Positions 14,401 to 25,466 of a DNA stretch of 64,000 nt are shown here, piece by piece. Numbering within the stretch: position 1 is the first letter of the stretch; every line of letters begins with the position of its first letter. Source of the DNA: Datnioides undecimradiatus (lineage: Eukaryota > Chordata > Actinopteri > Lobotiformes > Datnioididae); the NCBI GenBank assembly GCA_008933995.1, contig WARS01000015.1, positions 11,483,861 to 11,547,860 of the forward strand, given 5' to 3'. Under the pieces are notes generated by a model. The model had not been told where the DNA came from. It was given only the letters and a program-made list of their open reading frames with translations, and made no database searches. A program made the position numbers and the translations under genes.

Positions 14401-15055
14401 CGAGAGGAAATGTGCCATAAAACTGGGTAAGGTCATGATGAACTCACCTCTCAAGAGTCACACAATCATATATTCCCCTGGTGGGAGTTACAGGGGATTT
14501 CTACCTACGGCGAAGCGTTTACTGACTCTGTGTGTAATGTTAAAACACACGCCGGTCAATCATCTGTTTTAGTGCAAGCTTAAACAAAAAAAAATGCCGA
14601 AGCACAACCATGTAATGGGACTTACACGCTGCATAGCCTCGGATCATGCGGATTCTTGAAGGGAAAGAGCTTTGGCTTCATCCCGCTGAGCTTGACTTGC
14701 AGAATGTAGCGAAATCAAAAAGGTACAAATAAAATAAACGGTTGGTACATTTTCCACGAGCACACCAGGATGATCCTGTGACCCTGCATGTACAACCAGT
14801 GAGATGCTGAATGCGCATGATTGGACATACTGCAGATCAAACATTTAAAACCCATCAAGTGTGACAAGGCGTCTAAAATGAGAAGAAAGCCACAGAAACA
14901 TGTTTTACGTTAAAGATGAAACGATGGTGCACCTTTTTTAGCCGGCTGTGTATCATGGTTTGGAAGACTTGAGCCACGACCAGGGCGATCCCCACTATCA
15001 GGAGGTGAGCGCACACGATCCCGGTGGCGTAAATGGCACAGGATCTCCGAGTCAT
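2458..15055 (-). CDS. scarb2: scarb2: lysosome membrane protein 2 (LIMP-2), CD36/SCARB family
   Basis: LIMP-2 is a two-pass lysosomal membrane glycoprotein that carries beta-glucocerebrosidase to lysosomes. Twelve coding exons join with matching phases: 14933-15055, 10347-10504, 9997-10144, 9451-9645, 8514-8605, 7630-7749, 7033-7211, 4941-5059, 4532-4605, 4359-4410, 4119-4271 and 2458-2589, giving 514 residues, the usual family length. An N-terminal hydrophobic segment lies at about residues 9-31. The CD36-type ectodomain carries six N-glycosylation sequons and the family blocks MINGTDG, GFCVPAGDCLG and SFPHFYQAD. A long hydrophobic segment near residues 434-462 precedes a tail of about 50 residues. 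The start is the ATG matching the family N-terminus. Intron 1 (10505-14932) holds no recognised gene. The tail lacks the LIMP-2 acidic dileucine signal and has YTQV and YIAM instead. Which of the teleost scarb2 paralogues this is cannot be decided here. Confidence 0.93.
2924..2971 (-). other. scarb2: candidate 48-nt cassette exon in the scarb2 cytosolic tail
   Basis: Read on the minus strand, a strong polypyrimidine tract ending in TTTTAG precedes exactly 48 nt (16 open codons, NEVKRIDFTEAFHSFT), followed by a consensus GTAAGT donor at 2918-2923. The flanking scarb2 exons (4119-4271 and 2458-2589) both meet this intron in phase 0, so inclusion adds 16 residues without changing frame, between the juxtamembrane NRQKK and the TVKDD start of the final exon. 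Splice-site quality, length and open frame agree. Actual use in transcripts is inference. Confidence 0.55.
3118..3512. repeat. diverged teleost interspersed repeat, two copies in opposite orientation
   Basis: The left part (about 3118-3300) begins AAAGGAATAGTTTGACATTA and includes the TTAGCTTAGCTTAGCAGCTA core common in percomorph introns. The right part (about 3355-3512) is the same family inverted, ending CAAACTGTTCCTTT, with GCTGAGCTAAGCC and CCTGGCTGTGAGCAG as counterparts. The arms are clearly diverged, so this is an old foldback arrangement. It lies in scarb2 intron 11, about 150 bp upstream (in transcript direction) of the candidate cassette exon. Confidence 0.6.
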
Positions 15056-15500
15056 GATGCCAGTCGGATATGCTGTCCTCTCGGGGCCGATAAAACTTCA
15101 CTGAAGTCGTTGATAACTTCCCCCACAAAGTAGGAATTTAACTCAAGATAGCGACGGTGATGTGTGGGATCGTGAAAGCTCCGTCGTCTCCTGTACAGGA
15201 TCAGCAGCAGCAGCTGGGGTTTAAACTTCTCTCTTCGCCGCCCTGGAGGGCTCTCCCCGGCGAGGATGAAGGGTAAAAAAGCGTATCAAAAATGTTGGCA
15301 CTTTTCATCAAAAACCCCGAGCTCACGCTCAGCCTGGCACCTAAAGAGAAGGTAGGACCGTGCTGCTCGGAGGCGGCGGTGAAGTGAAACAGCAGCTCTC
15401 AGCACATTGGGACGTAGAAGAAGAGCTGTCCACCTCCTCCCCTTCCTCTACGCATTAATGAACCGGTCAGGCGAAAAGCGTCGTTTTGGGGAGGCTGCAT
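15056..15500 (-). promoter_or_regulatory. scarb2: probable scarb2 5' UTR and promoter region
   Basis: This is the sequence directly upstream of the scarb2 ATG. It is GC- and CpG-richer than its surroundings (about 15170-15480) and shows no TATA box at a plausible distance on the minus strand, as expected for a housekeeping-type lysosomal gene. The transcription start cannot be placed from sequence alone. Confidence 0.4.
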
Positions 15501-16108
15501 GGGCGGTGGGTGTGTGTAAAGGAAAGGCAGTGGTGGAGCTGTGCTTACATGACTGATGTCACTATTTCAAACAACTATATAACCAATCTTTAAAAAATAA
15601 TTAACATTTTACTTTTTCCACTTTCTGAGTGCCTTTAAGTTGCTTTTTGTGTTTGTTATTTAGTAGTTTCTTCTTACACTGATCCTGTCCTGGTGTGATC
15701 CGCTATTGAAGGTACTGGTTTTTATGAGCTTGCCCTACAACATATGACTGCCAGCATTATGAATGAATTAGCAGGCGCGTGGTCATACACATGGACGCGC
15801 CGGTGGTAGTAGCTCTACTTCCTCCTTAGGACTTTTCTAATGAGCTTAACGGGACTATATTGATGCTCATGTTCAGGGATATTTAAAAAATATATCACTG
15901 TAACATTAGAACTTCCACATCATCTGCATCTTTCACTGCACACATGAAGTGTGAAGGCGGTGCACATCCGCTGCCTTTTTTATAAGGATTCCGCTAGCTC
16001 GCCTCATCGCGTCTCCTTAAATAAGCGCAGCATGGACATGAATAATGCGCTATTCAAGCAACCAACGATCGTTGACGCGAGCCCTTTGTCCGATCAGCTC
16101 GAATGCTT

Positions 16109-16260
16109 ATTGGCTACTGCCCTCACGGACCACCGTCTCGAGACCACCCCCTCTGCGCGTTGATTGGTCAGACGCGGGCGAGTGCGATGTTGAATTTGAT
16201 CGACTGATTTTGGGGCGGGGCTCCTATAAAGGAGGCACTGACGGCATGAGGCTCTCCACT
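16109..16260 (+). promoter_or_regulatory. compact CCAAT/GC-box/TATA promoter without an identified gene
   Basis: Reading rightwards there are two inverted CCAAT boxes (ATTGG at 16109-16113 and 16163-16167), a GC box GGGGCGGGG at 16212-16220 and a canonical TATAAA at 16225-16230. Order and spacing are those of a textbook pol II core promoter, predicting a start near 16255-16260. No recognisable coding exon follows for many kilobases; the nearest downstream coding exon I can name is fam47e at 25467. It could drive a non-coding RNA, an unrecognised upstream exon, or be a chance or decayed cluster. Confidence 0.5.
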
Positions 16261-19200
16261 GACACAAAGTTGATGTTCAGCGGTCGCTGCAGAGCCCACT
16301 TGAGCCACAAATGATGTTGTAGTGGGATAACAAAAAGCGGATGATGGCCTGCATTATGGTCATCACAAGGCAAATGAACACTAAATATTGATAAACCTAA
16401 AATATGTTACAACAGCATCTGCATAAAGGGAAAATGTCACTGCAGAGCAGCATGACAGTCAAAGTGACATCACTAATGTTGTCAAAATTTAATTTAACCT
16501 TGAGACAAATGTTTAGACCTCACAGGCTTGATTTTACACAAAAACGTGCTTTTTATACTGCAGTGGATTTACACACAGGCTTGAATGATGAATGAATGAA
16601 ACCAGACGGGATGATGCAGCAACATGGATTTAGTTTATTAAATGCTGAAATTTCTTGTTTTAAAGTGAGAGAGCTCAGTAAGGCAGAGTTGTGTGATGTG
16701 ACTTTTTGTTCCTTAATAACAAGTATCTGCCAACCAAATCCAGTCCAGTACTAGTTCTTGATTATTTCTTCCTTCAGCTGGTCAACACACAACCATAAAG
16801 GCCCCGAAAACTTTATTCATTATTCTTGTGAGTTAATTTGACAAAACAGATTTTTGGCATTTTGATGTTTATCTGACCTTTTCTCATTGGTTTGAAGCAT
16901 GCAGGATGCTGTGTATTTGTATGTTGGCTGTATAACAGCCATTGAATTAAAACTTAATGAGTTATGGGTATGTTTGTGAAGACCAGCTAAGGATATTAAT
17001 ATACCATATAGGAGGGGTAGGGGGCTGATTACATGTCTGTGCCTAGGGGCTCATTGTTTAATAATCCATCCATGTCCAGCAATCCACAAATACAACAGCA
17101 CATTTTGAGCTGACAGTGAAGCTTGAATGTGAACTCATACAATGAAAAAAGTTACTTATTTGCAAACATAAGGTATAATCTATAATATTTCAATGGAAAT
17201 TGAGATGGTGTAAATTCCCAAATTACCATGCAGAAGGAAAACAGAAATGGCATTAACTTTGCAGTGTTCTGTTTCAGCATAGCAAGCACTGATCTGTTCT
17301 CTGCAGTGTTTGGCTGCTGGTTGGCCAGTTTTGGTCCAATGAACATTGATTTTTGATCAAATTATTATCATTATTGCTATTCACTATGATTTGGTCCTAT
17401 TAGCAGCAGAAACACACGTACAGTGATACTTCACAATGGTAAACTGCAAACAGGATTTAAGTGCCATCAGTTCCTCTCAAGCTCATGAATGTGTTACAAG
17501 AATTTAGCTGACATACGATCACATTTTAATGTCACAAAAGGTCAGAGGTGACATTTATCTGGGACTCTTCGATGTCTTTGGATTCTGTGGCACTCACAGC
17601 GTTTAACCAGTGTAAGGCTGAAACAGGACACTGGGATTGTGAGCCACCACCATCTTTATTTACAGACAACACCAGCTGCTTATCTCAAGAGCATGCTTTT
17701 ACCCAGAATTCTTGTGGACGAGATGCCAGTTCAGATACAAGGTTACCTAATGAGACAAGAAGGCTGGCTGAAGCTGCCTGCACTCTGCTGCTCAAACAGT
17801 CATTCCCAGATTCACCCAACTCATCGACCGGAGTTTATTTGGTGTTTGGTTGGTGGCCAACATGTTAGAATACATCCTGCTATAAAATGTTTTATGTGAA
17901 GTAATGGACAGACCGAAAGGTGAGCACGGTCATGCAGCCGCTCATTTCATAATCCATTCATAAATAAAGTAGGACAAAAGACTACAAATTTTCCTCAGGA
18001 AGTGATATACATCATATTGTTTGATGTTGCTTACTGGAAGGAACGGGCTGGGCTGGACTCTTAACATTAATGTAATTGAGTGTTACAGCATTGTACTAAG
18101 CCTTATGGCAATCCCAGAGGATGGGGGCTGCAGGAGGGGGGCGGCATCTGTTCAAACAAGAGAAGTAAAAAATGCTAAAGAAAATCATCAGGGGGGAAGG
18201 ATAACAGCCAAGTAATGCAGCAACATTGTTTCTGCCAAAAGAAAGGGTGGGAGGGTGAAGAGGGGTAAAACAGTTCAACCTTTGTAATGGTCTCTTTTTA
18301 TGTTTGGTCAGCAGAGCGACACTGATTTTTTTTCTGTTTTTTTTTTTTGTTGTTGGACTTGTTGGACGCTAAGACATCCAGCTTTGAAGGCCTGCACAAA
18401 GCTATTTGATGACTAGAGATAGTCTTTTATGTGAATATCTCTATGTACAGGATCAGAAAAGGGGTTCGTGGTAAGAATAAGGCAAGTATTCATACATACC
18501 ACAACAAGGAGACTTTTATCCACAGGCAACATAATTTTGGACAAGTTCTTTGAGCTGGTGCCTGTTTTCCCCACAAATCAGTCATTGTGTTACAGCAAAT
18601 TTGTCCACCACCAAAAACTTTCACCAATAGCTCTTGGTTTGCACTTTGAAGACAGAGTGCAAATGTGGCTCAACAGCAAGCACATTTATTTGGACACAGA
18701 TGTCCATTCACAAGTTTGGAAAAGAGAATATTCTCTGAGTCTTTCACACGTTCTGCACAGTCAGCTTTTTTGGAGTCACCCCATGATAACTGCATAATGG
18801 GTTATGTGCTAACTCGTGTTGGCTTTGCTTCACATTATGTTTAGGAGTAATTTATGGTCACCTTGCTCACACACCCAATAATTATAATAGAAGTTCAATT
18901 GAGAGTTAGTAACTCACTAGCTGTGGCTCACTGACACTCGGTGAATGTTATCCAGTTAATAGAGTGTAGTTTGACTGCAAACATGGTCACAGCTGAGCAG
19001 TGAATCCTGTTTGAGGTTTGATGGGTGGATTCAATGTGTACTTTGCAGCTGCCAAAGGTAAATGCCATTTACCTGCTAAATAAGATATCAAATAACACGC
19101 AGTCTGCAAACAATGATTCATGTCTTTCGGACTGATATATCCTTCAAATTATAATTTGTTAGACTGTCAGAAATAATACTGATGGCACCCTGGCTATCGA

Positions 19201-19670
19201 AAGGCTTTGGTGTGTTGACAAGGCAACAAGGAAAAACAGTTCTAGCACAGTGATGTATAGCATACTGTTCACCATTAAGATAAGAAATAAGAAATAAGAA
19301 GATAAGAAATAAGAAATTAACATTTGTTAATTTGTAAAATACAATCACAGTTTCCCAGTCACATTCCCCAGTCTTTCTCAGCAGATTGATTTAGTGAATG
19401 AATGGACCAGGAGAGAGGATTTTGTTTGTAGAAATCCAAAATGATAAGATCCTGAATGTATCATCACTATTGAAAACAAAGCAGTTGCTCTTGGTTCGTA
19501 AAAGATTTTGAATAGAAATGTAATGCACAATGACGATGTTATGTTAATTCTTAAACTGCAGTTTACCTTAAAACATGATGACCTGTATTAACTCTGTTAC
19601 AGCTTTCATTTTATAACATTTTTAGTTTGGGAAAATTCAACCAACTTCGTTATAAAACAGCTTTACAGGC

Positions 19671-19686
19671 CTAACCCTAACCCTAG
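19671..19686. repeat. short interstitial telomere-like motif
   Basis: CTAACCCTAACCCTAG contains about two and a half units of the vertebrate telomere repeat (CCCTAA). It is too short to be evidence of a chromosome fusion point and may be chance. Confidence 0.3.
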
Positions 19687-20880
19687 CTTATCTCAAAAGA
19701 ACATGATAATCACTTGCATATGCAAGGCACATAGATGTTGGATAGGAATTTTTACTTGAGAGCAACAATCAACTGTCTGTACAATGTAAAAAATGTGAAA
19801 ACCAACCACATGGTCCACCAGTCACATTCCATCATCCGTCCTCCCTATCTGCAGCTCCCTCCTTATATCAACGCAACAGAAACAACATTAACTCTTTCTG
19901 TAAATACTGCGTGATATGGTAAGCAGTGTCCTCCACCCCACAGAGCTGCTGCACCACGGTGGAGCCTGGTACCAAACATTAAGTCACGGTACTTTCGAGG
20001 CTGAGACAGTCTTTGTAAGGCCAGAGACTGATATACAGGCATAGTTGTGGGAGTGGAGACAAGTAAGGAGTGGCAGACCTTTTCACTGGAGGTGATTAAT
20101 GCAAACCAAGTCATTAAGTGCTAAGGGAAGAGTACACTACACTGAATTTATTTCTGAATTAATCCAAACTTTGCTCTCCTTGGAGAGGATCACGGTGACC
20201 GAAAGAACTTGGTGTGTTGTAGCAGACAAAAGAAATGTTGTGTAATATGAGAAATCTGAAAGGTACACTCTGAAGAAAAGCTGTGATCCAATATCCTATA
20301 ATTTAACCATATTGCAGTATTGAAAAACAGCTGAAAACATTTCCTCAAGTTCAGTTTTGTAAACATTATTTTAAGATACTTTACTTGAATTTACTTGAAT
20401 TTTCTATCATCTTCTAATTTATTCTTCTAATCCACCAATTTCAGACAGAGACTTTTCACAGCATTGACCACAACAGTGAAATACAGTGAACTGTTGTGAA
20501 ATCAAACTTGCAGTTCTCAACCTTTAGTGTCCAGTTTCAGCCCTTTCTCATGATTCAGAGGTTTATAAATGTGTTTGAATTAGTTTTTCCCATCAGTTTT
20601 TCAAGTTTGCAGGCTTCACTGAGGAGGAAAAGTTGGTGTATCAATAAAATCAAAATGCAATAAAGTGCAATGGAAACAAAATCAAATAGTGTGGAACGAT
20701 GATTTGACTGTAATGGTCCTCAAATTTATGCAAAAGAATATAAACATCTTATCTCTCTCTCTCTCTGTCTTATCTCTTCTTTTTTTGCCCCATTTATTAA
20801 TGCACAACTTTACAAATTTATCCTGTTGGAGGGCCCTACCCCTACGTAGTAAGCTGCTAGTAAATTGCATGGGTATTTGT

Positions 20881-21060
20881 ATATGACACCTCAGCTGGTA
20901 AACAGCAACAGTAAAATCTTACTTATAGTATACACATCAATGCATCAGTATGAAAATGCTGCTTTGATATTGAAGTTAGGACTTTTAACAGAGTGTTTTT
21001 ACATTGTGGAATTGGTACTTTTACTGAGGGACTCTGCACTGTAGAACATCAGTGTGTGTC
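20881..21060. repeat. fragment of an abundant teleost interspersed repeat
   Basis: The segment contains AGGACTTTTAACAGAGTGTT and GTATTGGTACTTTTACT-like text (here GAATTGGTACTTTTACTGAG), which matches the 3' part of a repeat seen repeatedly in percomorph genomes, whose other parts occur in this window near 24850, 25745 and 45180. The family assignment is from memory of the sequence pattern. Confidence 0.4.
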
Positions 21061-24000
21061 TTTGTCATTGTATGTATTGTATATGCTTTCTCGTGATATG
21101 ACTTTTAAGTTTATTTACTCAACAGTGGTTAAGTGATGGAATGACCATAGAATTCCTTTGTCCGGCTAGGTGTGGTTTATTTCCCACCATTCAGCTAATG
21201 TGTTTTGTAACAGGAGACAGCGACTCATTGTTAATTTAAGAATTCGAGGAAGAATGGCAGTCACACCATCACACCACATCACAGCAGCAAGAAAATAATG
21301 TCATCAATCTCCATAGAAACATATTTTGAAAAACATGTAGTTCATCGTGATCTAAATGTTTCACAGTGACCCTGCTTAGCCCTGCAGTCCCGGGGCTTGT
21401 GAGGGGAGTTATGCAACAATATATGCATTGTGCATAGTGTGACAAAGCCAGCCCACAATTTAGCTTCACTCATTAAAATGTGAAGTGAAAACTGAGGTTG
21501 AAAGATGTACTCTGGCTTTGTGAGGCTGGATCACATTCAGCAATGACAGAGAATAATGAATAAAGGATATATAAAAACTTTAGAAAGACCTAAAGTCCTA
21601 AAATCATGTGAGATATTGTCTGGGTCATGTTTATTAATATGCAGTGCTAAAATTATCAGTTCATTAATCAGCAATGCAATAAACAAAAAAACAATTGCAA
21701 CAACCCTGGCATACATTCTCTGCTTTCAGCTTTTTGAATTGGCAACTTTTCTGTTTTATTTATTGTAAACCAAATATCTTTGGCTTTTAGACTGCTGTTG
21801 AGGTAAAATAAGAAAACATAAAAATGTCATCTTGGGCCTCCAGATTTGTCTGTGACAGATTTTATTGCCAACGGAGAAAAAAAATCATTCCAAAAAATGA
21901 TACACCAGTTAACTGTTAATGCAAATAATTGTCAGCTGAGTCCTGATTTACACATTTGCCTATTTTTCTTTCTTTACTTATTTTACCTTTATTTGTAATA
22001 AACACAAAGGTACAGAGCCTCATTTAAAAAAGGAGTCAACTTACATACATGAGGTAAGAGTTTACACCAAATGCACAAAGAGCCAAAAAAAAGTAAATAA
22101 TTATACCTAAATGTGCATTACGAGCTTGGCCAAGTGGGTTCAAAACATTGTTTGTTTATGACTTGTTCTAGCCTGTTAGGGCGTTTTGCACATCCTCTCT
22201 GTGTATTGTTTTCTACAGTTGCTCAACATTCTCAAGGACTGTTAAAAATGGCAGTAGACTCCTCCAAGCCAGCATGCTGCTCCTCTGATTTGACCATAAA
22301 CAAAAACATTTCCTGTGTATCTCACCAGTTTCCCTCAATTGTGCTTTTCCTGCTGATGAGACGTAGAAAGTCTCTGGAGGAAAATTAATGTTGTCCTGAT
22401 GGGGGGTTTTTTTGTTTGGTTTTAAAATTTATTGTGCTTGTGTGGAGTAAATAAAGATATAAAAGAAGGCACGACATCAAGCAGATAATCAAGAGAGGCT
22501 CCCATTTGCCTTCGTCAATCCTTCTCCTTGAGATAAATGCAACTCAGGTTCTAAAATAACAAATGTAAATTATTACAATCAGCATCATCTTGGATTTGCT
22601 TATGGATGAAATTATGGATTTATGCTGAGATGGGATCAGTTTATAACTTCTGCACTGATCACATCAGCAAATATAATGCCTTGAGGTTGTCCACATCCTA
22701 ATATTTACTCTCAGATTTTTTTTTCCAAAGGGGCTGAGCCTTCCCAAGTCAGGCCATCTTCTTGCAACCATTTAGAGAGCTGTTTGTAGACAATGACCAA
22801 TTACACACAGGTGTCATATTTCACTGTCTCTACCTCAGGATGCTTGAGAAGGAAATCCTTCTGAAGAGGAAAGAAATGTTTATAGAAAAGTTTCAGGCAT
22901 ATCCTCGCTGCCATCAAGTAGATGAATGAGAATATGAGACCTTGGTAAAAACTAAAACTATCAACCAGTGTGGAGCTCTTTGTGTGCCCTTTGGCAGATG
23001 TCAGATGTCAAAATGCACCTAAAAACATAAACATCTCAGGAGGTAAAGGGAAGCAGTGTTACCCTGCCCTCTGTTTAAGTTTAACCCTTTAAAGGGCACT
23101 CATTGAAATACTTGTAAATTCAAAATTTCAACCCCAAAGTGTTGTCGGAGCACATAACATGACCATTTTACTTCTGTAACATTTTGAAAAAAAATTTAGT
23201 TTTCAACATGTGCGCAAGTGCTCAAATATGGTCACTTGCCCGATAAGGGGTTAAGCCCATCCAAACAGGACTAAACTGCTTTTAATGGCCCTTTTCCAAT
23301 TCTAATTAGGAGAAGTGCTTTTAATGTGAGGTAAAAACATGAAAATATATTAGTTATATGTTTACCTGTGTCAGGTCAGAGAACTGAATTTGCTGGTCAT
23401 TCCTTGGAAAAGCTTATTTTAAGTAAACAACAGTAGAAACGCACATAATAAATGGTTCAAATGTCAAGAAATCAAATATATTTCAATGTGGATACCAGTT
23501 TCTAAGCATGCCAAAGTAAAAAAAACAACAAGATTTTATAAATTCAGGTCCGTAAAAGTCAAAGAGAATGGAGACAACTTCCTAAGTTCACACTTAGCAT
23601 TTGCAGGTCACAGTATGTCACCCAGTCTGACTTTGGCATGTGGGAGAAAGCTGTTAAAACACCTTCTTGTGAGCCACGGAGTCACATAAGGGAAGCACCA
23701 TCTTCAATCCAAAGTTGGAAATTCCTCAGTGAAATGGCACCATACTGAAGTAACAAGGTCATGCCTACATTATCCACTTGTGGAGCTGTGTAGCTGCTGT
23801 TGCTGCATCATGTCAGTGCCTCAGAGCAGTCCTGTGACAGCACGAGGAACCTATAGTCCAGAAGAGGAGACTCAACACAGCTGGAGTGATAAACAAATCC
23901 ATTCAAAGTCTACACAAGCTTTTTATAACTGTATATTTACTGGATTATAATGGTTACTTTGTGACCAAAATCAAAAGTCGATTCAAGTAAATCACTAAAG

Positions 24001-24849
24001 GATAGCTTTCACCAGAAGTTACATGCTCAACAGGTCCTTCGGGGCTAATTGTGCTCGATTTAATACAAAACATTTTAAGATTTGAAGCGGCCCGTGAGGG
24101 GTTCAAATCTTAATTGTGTATTCAAATGTCACTGTTTTATGGTTGCATTCAAGCTGGCTGTGTCACTGTCAAAACAAACTGAAACAGCGCATTAGCCAGT
24201 TCACTGACTGCATTGAAACTGTTTACTAAGTTAGTTTGTTGCTATAAATAGGGATCAACAGTGTTGAAAGAGAGGAAACAGTAGTCTCTCTGTCCCAGCA
24301 GTGTTTTCCCCAGTGTTTGAACAGCAGGAGAGTCTGGGGACCTGAACTCCGGCTAATTAGCTAATTCATCAGCCCCGACAGAAATCTCATCTGTTTTTCA
24401 AAACAGTGAGCTTAGGAAACTTCCTGCAATGTGAAAAGTAAACTAAGAAGAATTGCAGGTAGTTAATCATAGGACATTACATAGGACTTAAATGCATGTT
24501 CCACCACTTAAAATAGGCAGAAACGTCAAGATTGTTATCAACACTGAGTACAGGTGATGGCTGCATGGACTCAAGTTTAGGGTGGAATAACCAAAACTGT
24601 ATATTTTCTAACAAGGAGAGCCCCCTAGTGTACAGATACTCACACAGAGGGTCCACACAGAGGCATTTTAACTAATTTGTATGACTCTAACATTTTTCTT
24701 CTAGAAACAGCAAGACTTGTTTCACACTACATTGACACTATCACTTTTTAAAAATATAATAGTAACGGTCAGTCAAACCACACAACAGCTGTAACCACAT
24801 TGTTTAACACTCTATAAATGTACTTAGATGTAACCTTATATCACCATCA

Positions 24850-25080
24850 GAGGACTGGGGCCAAGTACATTCACTCAAGTACTGTACTTAAGAACAAATT
24901 CAAGGTGGACTTTAGCTAAGTATTTCCATTTTATTCTACTTTATAGCCACTTTTACTCCATTAGATCTCAGACATAAACACAATAGTTTTACTACTACAT
25001 TCATCTTTAGCCACTGGCTTCTTTTCAGACCAAGGTTTTTACAATTAAGGGCCCAGGATATTGCTTTTTACTTTTTCCAT
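24850..25080. repeat. diverged copy of the same teleost interspersed repeat
   Basis: The text CAAGTACTGTACTTAAGAAC followed by TATTTCCATTTTATTCTACT and CACTTTTACTCCATTAGATC is characteristic of this common fish repeat. It lies about 390 bp upstream of the fam47e start codon, in the orientation opposite to the copy in fam47e intron 1. Confidence 0.5.
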
Positions 25081-25389
25081 TTCTTTTTTCACTATTTTGA
25101 CACTTTAAGTAGACATATAGCCTTCTTTGCCCTACAGTAAAATGTCTACATATTTCTGACCCCTCTGAATATATCTACTTATAATAAAGTCTGCATGGAT
25201 CCAGCTTTGATTGAAGTTTAAACATCTGCCTTAGGTTTATGTATATTCCTTTAACAAGCCGTGTTACTGCTTCGCCAATGTGAGCCGACTGTAAAGATGT
25301 ATGCCTTTACCGTAATGCACGTAAAACGATTGTTTAACGTCACCTCGTTTCTCGTATACTGTATTTCCCCTCGGTTCAGGTCCTCCGCT

Positions 25390-25403
25390 GTTGCCATGGC
25401 GAC
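25390..25403. promoter_or_regulatory. RFX X-box palindrome upstream of fam47e
   Basis: GTTGCCATGGCGAC fits the X-box bound by RFX transcription factors (GTTGCC half, AT spacer, GGCGAC half) with one mismatch from a perfect palindrome. It sits 64 bp before the fam47e ATG, the usual position for X-boxes of ciliary and spermatogenic genes. Binding is inference; the sequence match is direct. Confidence 0.6.
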
Positions 25404-25466
25404 CGAGTAACAAACTGCCAAACGAGACGCAGTCGAAGATTAAATCAATAGGACTGATAAAAAGGG

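Larger units (their letters stand above)
16300..24849. other. long stretch with no recognised gene
   Basis: I read this region on both strands and found only short frames without family resemblance. It contains small simple repeats (a CT run near 20752-20768, an AAATAAG/AAGAT-type run near 19279-19318), a short telomere-like motif, and fragments of interspersed repeats. Distal regulatory elements or non-coding RNA may be present but cannot be recognised without conservation data. Confidence 0.5.

Noticed and set aside
19671-19686. Telomere-like repeat as evidence of a chromosome fusion
   Set aside because: Only about two and a half units, and far from the gene-order junction near 45 kb.
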